From: Microbotryomycetes sp. JL201
Lineage: Eukaryota; Basidiomycota; Microbotryomycetes
Reading direction: 5' to 3'
Assembly (NCBI GenBank): GCA_033819885.1
Contig: JAQYUZ010000007.1
Coordinates: forward strand, 434,001-498,000
DNA length: 64,000 bases
Shown: positions 44,681-55,907 of the stretch, one piece after another
Numbering within the stretch: position 1 is the stretch's first letter
How the letters are laid out: the number at the start of each line of letters is the position of its first letter
Notes under the pieces: model-generated
Database searches by the model: none
The model's input: the letters and a program-made list of their open reading frames with translations, nothing else
Told to the model about the DNA's origin: nothing
Translations under genes and position numbers: made by a program

Positions 44681-46750
44681 ATGAGCGGGCAACAGCCAAG
44701 AGTTGTTCTCGCCGAGAGTCCGATGGCTATTGGTAGCGAAGAAACGGGGCCCGGTGCAAGTTACTTCGCATCATCGCCCGGCGCGGCCGAGAACGGTCGC
44801 GCAACGACGTCAGAGCACGCAGGCGACATGTCAAAGATCAACATGGACAGGCATGCCAGCTCAATTCTCCAAGAGAGGACTGAGGAGTACCTCCAAGGGG
44901 GGCCCGCGCCGTACCCCACGAGATCAGCTTCGGTTCCGGGCCCGCAGCCGAACGGCGTCAGGCGGCGGCAATGGGCCAGCAGCGACGCACAAAGGGGAAC
45001 CAATGGCACCAGACGTCCCAGCAACCCCGCAAGGAAGCCAACGCTGCTCAACAAGACGCTACTGGAACCTTCAAAGCCGCTCGCGTCGCCACCGTCCCTT
45101 CGTCAAAGTTTCATGCACATCATCAAGTACAGCTGGCTCAATGTGTTGCTTGTGTTCATACCGTGAGTCACATTGAGCTTCCCGCCACTGACCTTCAGCT
45201 GAAATAACTCTCGCCGCAGAGTCTCGTGGGCTTGCCACTTTACCAACCAAGCCCCGGCTCTCACATTCACGTTCAGCGCCCTAGCCATCATTCCATTGGC
45301 AGGCTTGCTCGGACTTGGAACCGAAGAGATTGCTTTGCGGACGTCTGAAACAATTGGCGGCTTGATCAACGCTACACTCGGAAACACTGTCGAGTTTCTG
45401 ACTGCCTTGCTCGCTTTGGTCAAAGGCGAACTCAGAGTCGTGCAGTCGAGCTTGCTCGGTGGAATCATCAGCAATACATGCCTCGTTTTGGGCATGAGTC
45501 TGTTCGCGTCAGGTCTTCGGTTTCACGAAGCCGGTTACAGCACGAGGCCGGCGCAGCTCCAGATCAATTTGCTCGGCATTAGCACGACAGCCATCGTTAT
45601 CCCAATCGCATTCCACGTATTCATCGACGCGAGACAAGTGGAGCCTCTTGATCTGACGGATCGCAACGTACAAAAGATTTCACACGGCGTCGCAATCATT
45701 CTCTTATTTGTCTACGCCGGCTTCCTGCTTTTCCAACTCTGGACACACGCATGTGGGTCACATTGCGCTGATTGAGCATATTATCTGCGCATGCTGACGA
45801 CCAGTGACAGATTTGTATATGCCCGAAGAGAAAGACGGAGACGAGAACGGGTCACCACCATCCCCACGACCAGTCGACATGGATGGGCCTCAACCTCCGA
45901 TCGGCACTCGAGTGTTTCGATTGCCGTCATTTCCGTCTTGGGGATCGAGCTCCAGCGCTTCGTCAGAATCGAGCATCGAGTCGCACAACCCAAAGTTGTC
46001 CTTCAAAGTCAGCCTGGCTCTCCTTGTCACCGTCACAGCTATCACGGGCGTCACTGCAGAGTGGCTCGTCAGCGCGATCGAACCTATGACTGCGTCTGGT
46101 AATATCTCGAAGGAATTCGTCGCGTTGATTCTGTTACCGTAAGTCTACTTTCAAGTCGAACCATTTTCGTACACTGACAAGAATTGCTGCAGACTGATTG
46201 GCAATGCTGTGAGCCTCGCTGGATCAAGAGATATCTTGAACGCTGATCCGATTATATTGCAGGCTGAACACGTTACAGCGGTTGTCGTTGCCTCAAAAGG
46301 CAAACTTGGCGAGTTTGTCGCATGTGCATCAAAAAATCAATTGCTGACTTGGCCCACTAGATCTTGCCATGAGTGTCGCCGTTGGCAGTTCGATTCAGAT
46401 CGCCTTGTTCGTTATCCCTTTGCTTATCCTGATCGCTTGGGCCATCGGACAACCACTCACATTGTACTTTGATCCGTTCGAGGGTGTCGTGTTCTTCCTA
46501 GCAACATTTTCCGTCATCATGTACGAGCAGATTCTCGCGTTGTTTGCGATTTGCTGCGTCATACTGAGGCTTGCACCATGTTTACATACAGCGCTATCCA
46601 AGACAAGTATTCGAACTGGCTGGAAGGGGCAACTCTGATGACGCTGTATCTGATTATAGCCGTCGTCTTTTGGGTGAGACTTTTCAAAGTGCCTTCTCAC
46701 GGTTGACGCTGACAGCGTAATTCCAGTACTACCCTGGCATCGATGCATGA
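44681..46750 (+). CDS. Vacuolar Ca2+/H+ exchanger (CAX family, VCX1-like)
   Basis: Proton-driven calcium antiporter of the vacuole. The N-terminal ~150 residues are hydrophilic and Pro/Arg-rich, as in fungal exchangers. The membrane part starts SFMHIIKYSWLNVLLVFIPV, then the first alpha-repeat signature GLGTEEIALRTSETIGGLIN plus ATLGNTVEFLTALLAL. Further helices follow (LGGIISNTCLVLGMSLFASG, INLLGISTTAIVIPIAFHVF). A central acidic loop (MPEEKDGDENGSPPSPRP) separates the halves. The second alpha-repeat is EFVALILLPLIGNAAEHVTA, then VVVASKGKLDLAMSVAVGSS, both with the catalytic Glu in GNxxE form (GNTVE and GNAAE). The last exons give QDKYSNWLEGATLMTLYLII, then AVVFWYYPGIDA. About six introns keep frame, one inside the VIMY/IIAIQD join near 46520-46590. 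Confidence 0.92.
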
Positions 46751-46860
46751 GTCTGACGTACAATACGGCTGCAATGGCACAGACACTCGTTCAGATCGAG
46801 ATGACGACCGCGCTTGGAAGAAGAGAGAGAAGGTTCGTATTGCAAAGCTGAGCAATCATG

Positions 46861-48810
46861 CTACGCCGTCTCGCGAGTCCATATGAGAGATGCAGCCTTT
46901 TGACGTCGAGAGAGCGGAACCAGGTTGAACATTGAGACGTGGTCCGGATAGGCGCGGCTGGGACTGTGCGAATCGGATCGACGTGAGGGCGAACTGTGCG
47001 GGTTTTCGTGATGGGGTTCTTGTCGAGGCGAGACGTTCGCGTATTCGTTTGTGAGTCCTGGCAAATGGCGAGGAGAAGTAGGGTGCCTGTGAGTCTCTAG
47101 GTCCACCAGGTCCTGCTGCTCTAGGTGGTCAAGTTGATGATGCTGCCATTCCTCCAAGATGGCATGAGACGGGTGAAGCATAGCCAGCTCTTGCTGCAAC
47201 ACTGGATCTAGAGCTTGCGTGTGCTGGGGAGTTCCCTGTGGTAGGTTTGCGTGACGGCTGAGTGCATGCAGGGGTGCAAAGGTGTCGATGTTGCGCGCGT
47301 GGTAAAGACTCATCGCTTGAAAAGTTGGCGTCCACGCGGGCCAATCGAGGAATAGACGATGATGGTCTCCGTGCTCTGCGGAAATGTTCTGCTGAATAGC
47401 AGTAGTGAAGGTGTGTTGGAGCCCCTCCTGGACCACCGATGCAACGGCAAGGATCAGCGCCTGACATTTAAGCGCAAAAGTTGTGCCAGACTGAAATTCT
47501 GCGCGAAAGTGCGTCAGGGTTGTGTCGACCGTTCAGAATGATACAAAATCACCGGAAGACTCCGGAAGAAGCGAGCGGATGCGACTCAGCTGGTCGTGCA
47601 TGACGGGGTTGACGCTTAATGAATGCACCGTGGAGCGACGGTTATCGAGCAAACGAGCAGCCTGCTTGATGACCAGGGGCACCACGTAATCTGTCAATTT
47701 GGCTTTCCATCAGCGTCTACTCATTTGATTTCATGTTGCTTACCGTACGAATCGGGATGGGCAGGCTCTGCAGAGGCCTGACTCCGCAATGCAAACAGCT
47801 GCGGATTGCTGATGGTTAATGACTCGCTTTTCAACCAACACATCATTGGGGTCAGTCACTCTTTCAAGCGGTGACCTCGAAGCCCGAGAGGCAGGTCGGC
47901 AAAAGAGATGAATTGACCAAGATGAAGCCTTGTCGAGGGCCGACCTAGCATCTTGATCTGTGACAGCTCCTCGGATGTATCGCAACAGCTCGGTCCGCTC
48001 GTCGGAGAACTTGCTGCGAGTTTTCTTGATGTAGCGTACGCTATCTTCATTCAGATGGAAAAATGGCGGCATATGATCGCGCCTCCCCACCAGCATGTCG
48101 AAAAAGACATCGATGAGCAGGACAATGTTGAGCAGCTGTGATCGGCTAGGCGAGATGAGTTCTCCGTCAAAATTTACCGAGATATGCAGCCTGTCCTGCC
48201 TGATGTTGCAGATGTCAAGTAGAGACATGAAATGATGGCCAAGATTCCAATGACGAAGCGAAGACATTGGTCGTCGGAATCGCTGAAAGCTCTGCAGGCA
48301 CTGTGGGTCTGCCCTCGCGAAACACATCAAGAGTGCCAATACCACTTTGGCTTGATGCACTGGATCGTCCATGGCGAAACCTTGGAACAAAACGGCGTAC
48401 GGGTCTTCAAGATGGTGACTGACTTCAGATGAAAATGAGTGTACGCCTTGCAGCTCTGGCAATAGGGTTCCGAGTGCCTCCCTCATGATATGATAGTCGG
48501 AATGACCTTGAGCGGACTCGATAAAGACTGCTGCTTGCTGTGCAAACACGAGCATCTGGTCCCGAGCAAAGCTCGTTGTACTGAAAAAGATCTGGTTGTC
48601 CGCGCCAGAGAGCAAAACGTCGTCCAGGTCGGACTGGAAGCGCACACGATCGTATGCAGTCGTCTGAGGGGACAATATCACTCCAAACAGTGCGTACCGC
48701 TCCAAAAGCAAGCGGAAGAACACCCGTTCAATGCGCTGTACATGTGCGGGATTGGCGCAGTCGAGGTCAATAAACGTCCTGATGATATAGGCGTCTGCAA
48801 TGGACAGCAT
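46861..48810 (-). CDS. Unknown fungal protein A, tandem paralogue of the gene at 49000-50550
   Basis: Family not recognised. The protein is helical and Leu-rich: IERVFFRLLLERYALFGVIL, then KVVLALLMCFARADPQC and LLNIVLLIDVFFDMLVGRRD, HMPPFFHLNEDSVRYIKKTR. Introns inferred between LER|LFALRSQ, DSY|DYVVP and SSGDF|SGTTF restore a second half reading DYVVPLVIKQAARLLDNRRS and VASVVQEGLQHTF. The C-terminal ~120 residues are His/Gln/Pro-rich and disordered. The next gene upstream has matching landmarks in the same order (LDEFFHLFVGPQPFFNLTE; PWEKLFAGVPKTGAY; FLQSAQAVINNRPLI), so the two are paralogues. The size and helical make-up recall the regulatory half of fungal transcription factors, but I see no DNA-binding domain. 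The start at 48810 is an ATG; the N-terminus may lie further upstream. Confidence 0.6.
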
Positions 48811-48999
48811 GGGTCTGAGTCAAGGAGCAGAAACTCATCATCCACGCGCGAATTGTGCTTTTTCCGCGGAACGATATCAGAGCTCCTGGGACTTCCGGTT
48901 GAGGTCTCATCTGAGTCGAGTTACAGCATGGAAGCAAGTGGAACCAGTCAATTTTCCGAGGGTCGTTCATAACAAAGTACAGGACTTCCGTTGTCTGGT

Positions 49000-50550
49000 T
49001 TACACTCCCAGCCCCAGACCAAATCCCCGAGTCAAGTCTTGTTGATAGATCCAGCGCTGGCGTGACGATAAAGGAACCTGATGGGGTAAATGATGATGCG
49101 CTAAAGCGTGAGCTGAAGTAGGCGCATGGTTCGGCGGGGGTTTACCGCCAAAGCGTTCCCAGCTCAGGGTGTGCCAGTGCTCATGATGATTCTCAGGCAA
49201 TTTGAGTCTCTTGTTGATAGCCTTGATTGTGCCGAACCAGACTGTGTCAAAGAGGACTTGCTTGTCGTGCTGATTCGAAGAGGCGGAACAATCAGAATCA
49301 ATTCCGTCAGACCAGTCGAGCATAAGACATACCTGGACAATCCACAACGCGGCGCACAGAATACGAATAGCCTTTTCGTGAAGCGTGGTGTGATTCTCAA
49401 AGTTCAGGTATTCATTCCTTTCTTCTGGTATCAGAGGACGGTTGTTGATGACGGCTTGCGCCGACTGGAGAAACAGAGACACGGTGAACTCTGCATCGCG
49501 CAATCAACTGTGAGCTCGGCGTACAGTACCAACGGGAAGGACTTGAGGCATTCTACTAACCGTAAGCTCCTGTTTTGGGCACCCCTGCAAACAACTAGGA
49601 GTCAATGGCTTGAGGTCAGCGATGTATCAGTGAAGGTATCTGGGGACATTTCTGACCTTTTCCCACGGCTGTGAACCGCTTTCGAGTGAAGGCCGAGCGC
49701 CAGTGAGGGCAAGCCACTTGTCCGCATGAAGCGTCATCGCCGTCGTGCCGGCCACTCCATGAGCAGCATTACAAAAAGCCTCGAGTGCTCTGAGATTTCC
49801 GACGCTCAATGAAGTGTAGATCCTTTTGACCTGGTCTTGTTCGTGTTCTGTGAGGTTGAAAAAGGGCTGAGGTCCGACAAAGAGGTGGAAAAACTCGTCA
49901 AGGATGCCCATGAGCTCAACCATTTGGACGGTGGGTGGACGAATCGGCTTGTGTTCCTGGACCGCTATCAAGAAATCGATGCTGCGCGTGCCCGAGTTCC
50001 AGCCAAGGTCGTGCTGCAACCAAAACTTTTTTAGGGGGCTGACGAGCTTGTGCGACTTGACAAACCATCCTAGGGCCAGGAATATGCAAGCTTTGGCAAG
50101 TGGCGTTTTAACCAATGTCAGATAGGCCACCGCTAGGCCTCCAACTACGTTCGTCTCTGGCTTGACAAGCTGGACGATCTCGAGTAAGTTCTTGTCGACA
50201 TATTGATGGGTATTCAAAAGACGTATGGCAGCCTCTACGTAAGCACCCAAGACAAAAGCGAAAGGTGCCGGCCTCGCGCGATTGAAAAGTGAATCGAGCG
50301 AGACAAACTGGTATCGAGCGAGAGTGATCGTCGCCAAAATGTAGTACCTCGAGTAGTCTGTCGCAAGACTAGGGAGCATGTCTAAAAGCTCTTGTTTCGA
50401 ACGTAAAGCAGCTTCGAACCGACTAGCAATGACCGTCTGATGCTGTGAACGATGCTGCTCACGTGTAGCATCGGCCTCAGATTGACAGGCCACGAAGCGG
50501 AGGAGATGCAGATCGTCTTCGGTGATTTGAGCTGGCTGGACCGCCGCCAT
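49000..50550 (-). CDS. Unknown fungal protein B, tandem paralogue of the gene at 46861-48810
   Basis: Family not recognised. Starts MAAVQPAQITEDDLHLLRFV at 50550 (an upstream in-frame ATG lies at 50616). The protein is mostly helical: SRFEAALRSKQELLDMLPSL, RYYILATITLARYQFVSLDS, GGLAVAYLTLVKTPLAKACI, then LMGILDEFFHLFVGPQPFFN, which matches LLIDVFFDMLVGRRDHMPPF in protein A. A 67-nt intron after QPWEK and a second after GAY join LFAGVPKTGAYEFTVSLFLQ and lead to RILCAALWIVQVCLMLDWSD. A Pro/His-rich tail ends at 49000. There is no signal peptide, and the hydrophobic stretches are too broken for membrane helices. Only 190 bases separate it from the co-oriented protein A gene, consistent with tandem duplication. 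The activity is unknown. Confidence 0.62.
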
Positions 50551-50828
50551 GTCGAATGTTTCGAAGCAAAAGACGACCCGACCCGGCCGCCGGAACCTCG
50601 GAGTTCGGGGTTGCATCGGTTTTTCACTCCTGAACTGTTGCGGCGAATCACCCAAATCAAAAAGCCCGTTTGGCAATGATGATACGTGCTCGTCAGCTGA
50701 AGGGTAATATCTGCTGGAAACTTTGCCGATCTGTTTTGAGATGTTTTACGTTCAAGTTCGCTGAGGGGCGTTGAAAGACCTGAAGGGCTTCGCCGAAATT
50801 GAGGATAGCAGAGTCTTATGACAAGCGA

Positions 50829-53713
50829 TTATGCAACCCCGTGTCTGTACTTGACAAACTCCACTAAATTCTCCAAGACGCCATCTGCGCGATGGCGCAG
50901 CTCAGGGAAGCGTTTTCGGTCGACTTTGCGGACCTGCGGAGGACCGCTTCAGCTCGACTATTATGACTTGACACGAGAACAGACTTACAGCTGCTCGGGT
51001 ACCTGGAACGACGCTCTGGAGAGCAGGCAGGAATTGCTTAGCTCTGAACACAGCCTGGTCCCACGCGCTTTCTTCGTCAGAGTACAAGTCAATGAACGAA
51101 TCAACCACTTGAAGCAAAACCTCGATGGTGAGATTGAATGTCGAGGCAGCCTTGTCTCGCGGCATGACCGACAGCAAAAAAGAGCCGATTGCCTTGAAGA
51201 AGCAAATTTAGCACGCTGGTATCTGTAGGAATCAGGCGCGACTCACCTCATTTTCTGCGACGGGTACACCGGAGCGCCGCCCAATCCAGCCAAGCGCTCC
51301 GACAATCCGTACACGGATCGATTCGCCAGCTGGTGTAGCGATCGACGCGAAAGGATGACTAAACAAAGAGACCAAAAATGCGCTCGTGTCGGCGCCGACA
51401 TCCTATGAAGCCGAGTGAGTCGCGGGCGGATGTCGGTTCAACCTCAAAACTCACCAGCCTTCGTCCGTGATCAATGCCTATCCGGCTCATGCCCCAAACG
51501 GCACCAACGCCGGCGCTGACAACCTCCATTCGTCTCTGGTCCAACTCATCCATCTCGTCTTCTCTGGTGACGGCTGCACCAGTGTAAGCTGAAGCAGCAC
51601 CCTGCACCAAGTTCAAGACCCCTTGCCATACACGTTGCAACTCGTCAACCTGCTTCTTGTCGTCGAAAAAGGAGGCGGCAGACGGTACGGCTGAAGCTCG
51701 AGCGAGGGTAATGTACAAATTGTTCAAACACTCGAGTGCTCGCACGTGAATCGTCGTGAGAATGTCAGAGATCGCTGACAGTGCTTCGGGGACGACTGGC
51801 TCTGATTGAGCTGGCGCGGCGTTCGAACCATTCTCGGTCGAGATTAGCGTCGATGGCGCCGAGACTGTGGCAGAGGATGCTTGTAGGAACGACAAGGGTG
51901 TCGGATGTGCGAATGCAAGAAGGAGACCGGGTAGCTTGGAAAACAAGGCAATCGCGGATGTGCTGATTTCGGCGTCAATAAGATTGACGTCGTCGTCGAC
52001 CATGCCGTCGTCTGCCGAATCGTCCGGATGCTGTTTGCGGAAAATCCCGTCTGCAGGCACATCTGCCTCGTCTTCGTCCATCTCGACGTCGCCATCGATG
52101 ATACCTCCCCATTCTTCCTCTTCCTCGTCTTCATTTTGCTCAAGGCCGAGACCTTCTGCCTCGATCAATGCACACCACTCGCCGAGCACTTCGAGCGAGA
52201 GTTGCAGCGTTGACAGCTGCCGTTCAATCGAGGTCAGCCTGAGCGCCTGACCAGTAGTCGCCATGCCTGGCTGATCTGCGATCTTCGGATCCTGTCGAAA
52301 CTCGGAATAATCAGCCTACGAGCTTCAATGCTTCGGACATCGTCAATTCACCATGCTTTTGTGGATCTCGACGCTCGTAGAGGCGACAGTGTTGAGGTCC
52401 GTCTCCAGGAGTTGCATTAGCACGCTTTGATTGTCCTTCAGCAGTGCCCGTATTTGATGTTTCGCGGCCGACTTTCCCGTCTTGCTCACTTGGAGCAAAA
52501 TGCCGAACGCGAGCACGCGCAGTTGAAGAAAGTCTTCGCTGTCAGTTGTTGCGTCAGAAGCGGCATGCTGTTCCGTTCGCGCAGCTCGAGACGTGGGCGG
52601 AGACGAGGCACGCAGAATCGAGCTCAGGGACGTGAAGTTGGGATTCCTGAGCAAGTGAGACTGGGCTGCTGGGTTCTGCGCCGTGAATGCGTGGACGAGT
52701 TGAGCTACGAGACGATGCGGATCAATCTTAGCTTTTGCTGTCAATGATACACTTGTGCCAGACATACCTGCAGCAACAGCGACAAACAGGGGCTCGCGCT
52801 CGCGCTTGTCGGCTTTCTTATTCTTCTTGCCATGCTTGCCATCGAGTGTCATGCCATTCTCTACCGGGGCTTTTGCCGCCGACGCAATGTCTAGCGCATG
52901 CTCGTTCAAGAAAGACATGGCAAAATCGACGATCTTGTCGCCATGCGCGTTGAGCGAGGTCAAGATCTTTGTTGTGCTTTCTGACAAGCACCACAAGAGC
53001 GTCAGAACGTTCTCTGACCAGTCCCAGAAGATCCGGCGGTGCAAGTCATTCTGTGCATTGGTCTCGCTGGCGTGCTTTCGCTGTTCAGCGGTGCTGGGCA
53101 GTGGCGCCTGGATCGGCTCGGGCGCTGGCTCGAGCTGATGTTGTAATTTGAATGTGAGGAGAGGAACGTGCGTCTGCATCAAGGGCAGCAGCACCCGCTT
53201 GTTGTGCATTTCTGACACAATCGATGGCGGTGATGCGACAGCCAAGTTGCGCAATGCACCGAGAGCTTCGACCGTGACTGTCTCGTCCGAATCAGCCAGT
53301 CGCTCGATGAGCAAGCCGATCAAGTTTTTGGACAGCAGCAGGCGCTGGGTGACGGCAGGCAGAGTCAAGAACACGTTGGCAAGCGTGGACTGGTTCCGTG
53401 CGACATGTTGACGAGCACGAGGAGGGAGAAAGTATCACGTCAGCGCTCGGGCCTCTCGCATGCGGAAACCGGGTCGACTGACGGCGGCCCACTGCCTGTC
53501 CTTTACGTCGTCTGATCTGAGCTTGTCGAGCAGATTTGCAACTTCTGCCTCTTTCTTGCCCTGCTTCTTCTTGCTCGTGCCCTGCTGCACGTCAATCGTC
53601 GTCTCAGCAGCGCTCGGCGCCTCGGCGCTCGTGCTCGAAGCGCCCAAGGGTTGAGCAGTCGCGTCGAGACGAGCTGCTCTGACTCGTTTCCGGTGTCTCT
53701 GTGCTTTCGGCAT
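50829..53713 (-). CDS. SYO1: Symportin SYO1 homologue (HEAT/ARM-repeat importer adaptor for Rpl5/Rpl11)
   Basis: Transport adaptor that brings ribosomal proteins Rpl5 and Rpl11 together into the nucleus with Kap104. The start at 53713 gives the basic MPKAQRHRKRVRAARLD, an import-signal-like head, then LLDKLRSDDVKDRQWAA. Repeat blocks follow: LLLSKNLIGLLIERLADSDE, TVEALGALRNLAVASPPSIV, IFWDWSENVLTLLWCLSEST, LLKDNQSVLMQLLETDLNTV. An Asp/Glu-rich loop (LEQNEDEEEEEWGGIIDGDV, then EMDEDEADVP) corresponds to the acidic loop known to bind Rpl11 in Syo1. The C-terminal repeats give VRIVGALGWIGRRSGVPVAE and the end KVDRKRFPELRHRADGVLEN, LVEFVKYRHGVA, a close match to the family terminus. About five introns are needed. 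Confidence 0.85.
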
Positions 53714-54093
53714 CGCTATCACCAGATTCGGCCGGCGGTGAACGGTCGTATCAAAAAAAGAACGCACCCGGCCAAAAAAGATGGATTAGGGGGGGTCCTT
53801 CCATGCTGCAGGAAATTCCGCCAGACACAAACAGCGAGCACTGAGAATGAGCTGATGAAAATGCTCCTGCTTCGACTGCAAGTTTCCGATGGCATCCGTT
53901 CCGCAGCATCGCGGGGCGTGTGGCACCGTCAGGATGCAGCATTGGCCTCGTTCGAATCGTTTGCTTTTCACACCTTGGAAACGCTCTCATTGACTCTCGC
54001 ACGATACTGTGCATGTGTTGCATCGCTCGGCTGCATCAATTCTCGAGCTCGGACCGTGCTTGAGGAACGGTGGCACGAACACAGACGAACACC
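53714..54093. promoter_or_regulatory. Divergent promoter region between SYO1 and the CH-like gene
   Basis: About 380 bases between head-to-head genes. It contains an A-run and G-run patch (ATCAAAAAAAGAACGC, GGGGGGTCC near 53750-53800). No E-box palindrome is seen. Confidence 0.4.
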
Positions 54094-55727
54094 ATGGACC
54101 AAGAAAACAAGCCTCCGGCGCCGACCGAAGTAAGTATAGAAACCTCTCGACGCGTTCTGTATGCCAAGCAATCGCATCAGCCGGTCAGTCACCGTTTCAC
54201 TCAACTCGGCCTACCGTCGAATGACCAAAGACACACCAACAGTTTGCCAAAAGCGCAGCAAAGAGACAATCTGTCATGACATTGCCACCCATTGCCCACC
54301 TTCAGGTTTGTAGAGACGAAAGCGCCACTTCCGCACCTGCTGAAACACTCGCGCTCCAGCATCAATACGCAAAGATGAGCGTCAAGCCAAAACTGAAGCA
54401 AACATCAGAGAATGATCCTCAATCGTCTGCCCCTGCGCTTTCGGAGGAAGAGGAAACCGACTCATTGCCACCGAGTCCGACAAAACCACGCACACAACCG
54501 CGAATGCCGTGGGATGACGGGATGGAAACCCGCCACCTCGAGCTGGACGCAAGAGTTCTAAACAAAAAGCTAGGAAGAGTTCTCGCAGATTTACGCACAG
54601 TGTCAGTGGCGTGTTTCGTGCAGCCGAAACTAGCTCTGACACGCCGGCGAGTCGCAGATGGGGTTTCTCGAACAATCAAGAGCATTCGCACGACTTGCCC
54701 CAGAAGATTGAGTCAACAGTCAACGCGGTCAGAGTCGTCAAACAATGGCTCGTCGCGTTGCCGTCACACGCTAGCTCACTCGTGTCCGATCAAGATCATT
54801 CTGAGCTCCGAAAGACAATTTTGCTGGTGCTTGGAAGCCTACAAAATTTTAATGTCGCGGAACATGACTCAGAGCAGCGTCTAGTCACGGAAGTGCAGCA
54901 AGGGGTCGATAGTCTGGTGAAACAGATTGAGTGGGCGACGAGGAGTTTCGCGAGTGAATCACGTGGCGCTGAAGCAATGGCCTCGACGCTGGGTTTCGAA
55001 CCTAGAAAAGTCCTGCCACGCTGGGCTTCAACTGATGGTCCTGCAGGAGCAGACAGTCTCGGTCGGTTCAGCAAGATCGCGGACTCAGACGGGTCACTGA
55101 ACATGCTGTCCGTAGCTCGTGCGCGAGCCATGATCCACGCGTTCCTGCCTGAACAGGAGCTTGGAAGCCTCGACGATGAAGCTTTCATCAAAACTTTGTC
55201 GTAAGTCTGACAGTACATGTGCAAATTCTTCCTGACCCTGTGGGCTTGCAGTGACGGGACTGTGCTTTGTCTCGCCTTCAATGCGATCGTTCATGCCTCA
55301 AGCAAAAGGTTCGGCTTTATTCCGGAAGACAGCATACACTACTTCAAGTCGGATGGGTCAAAGTCTGCCTATCACATCAGCGCAGACATGGATCGACGGG
55401 AATCATCATCTTCCTCTTCCTCGGAATCGATGGGCGAGAACAAGATTGGCGACACTTTCCGGCGCACGAGAAATTTGGCGCAATGGGCTGCGTGAGGAAG
55501 CTGATCAAGGTTTTCCATGACGTGTGACTGATGGGTCTTGTGCTTCCATATGTCCTTCCAGAGCTGTCAAAATCCGGTACCTCGTGTCTATGGGTCATTT
55601 CGACGCCAAGATTGTTGGCAAACGATCACCAGATTGCGAATACGAGTGGAGAGCGGTGCTAACGAATGCGCTTGAGCTTTATACTTCAGCTGTTGTCGCC
55701 GAGACGAGACAAGATTTCGTCACGTGA
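54094..55727 (+). CDS. Fungal protein with C-terminal calponin-homology-like domain
   Basis: Likely cytoskeleton-related or signalling protein; the role is unknown. It starts MDQENKPPAPTE at 54094. A polar region follows (ETDSLPPSPTKPRTQPRMPW), then a coiled-coil-like helical part (QKIESTVNAVRVVKQWLVAL; QGVDSLVKQIEWATRSFASE). The C-terminal ~150 residues look like a CH-type domain: ARAMIHAFLPEQELGSLDDE, AFIKTLSDGTVLCLAFNAIV, KRFGFIPEDSIHYF, and after a Ser-rich loop TFRRTRNLAQWAAAVKIRYL. The order 'DG..LC...N', 'FIP.DSIH', 'TFRRTxNLxxWAAAxxxRY' is one I associate with an unnamed basidiomycete CH-like family. Introns near 54127, 54600, 55204 and 55490 are inferred. The stop at 55725-55727 overlaps a TCACGTGA palindrome. 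Confidence 0.6.
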
Positions 55728-55907
55728 CCTACACCTGCGCTTCTCTTGCTGCTCTCAAGACTCATTCGAGATGAATTTGTATTTCCCATGTTGTTGTTGT
55801 GCTTTCTCAATGTTATTCACAATAGCTGGTTGACGATCACTTTCCGCCCGGGCACACTTTTGGCTGCTTGCCCGCCTGCTGCATGCAAACAACAACTGAA
55901 GCCAAAG

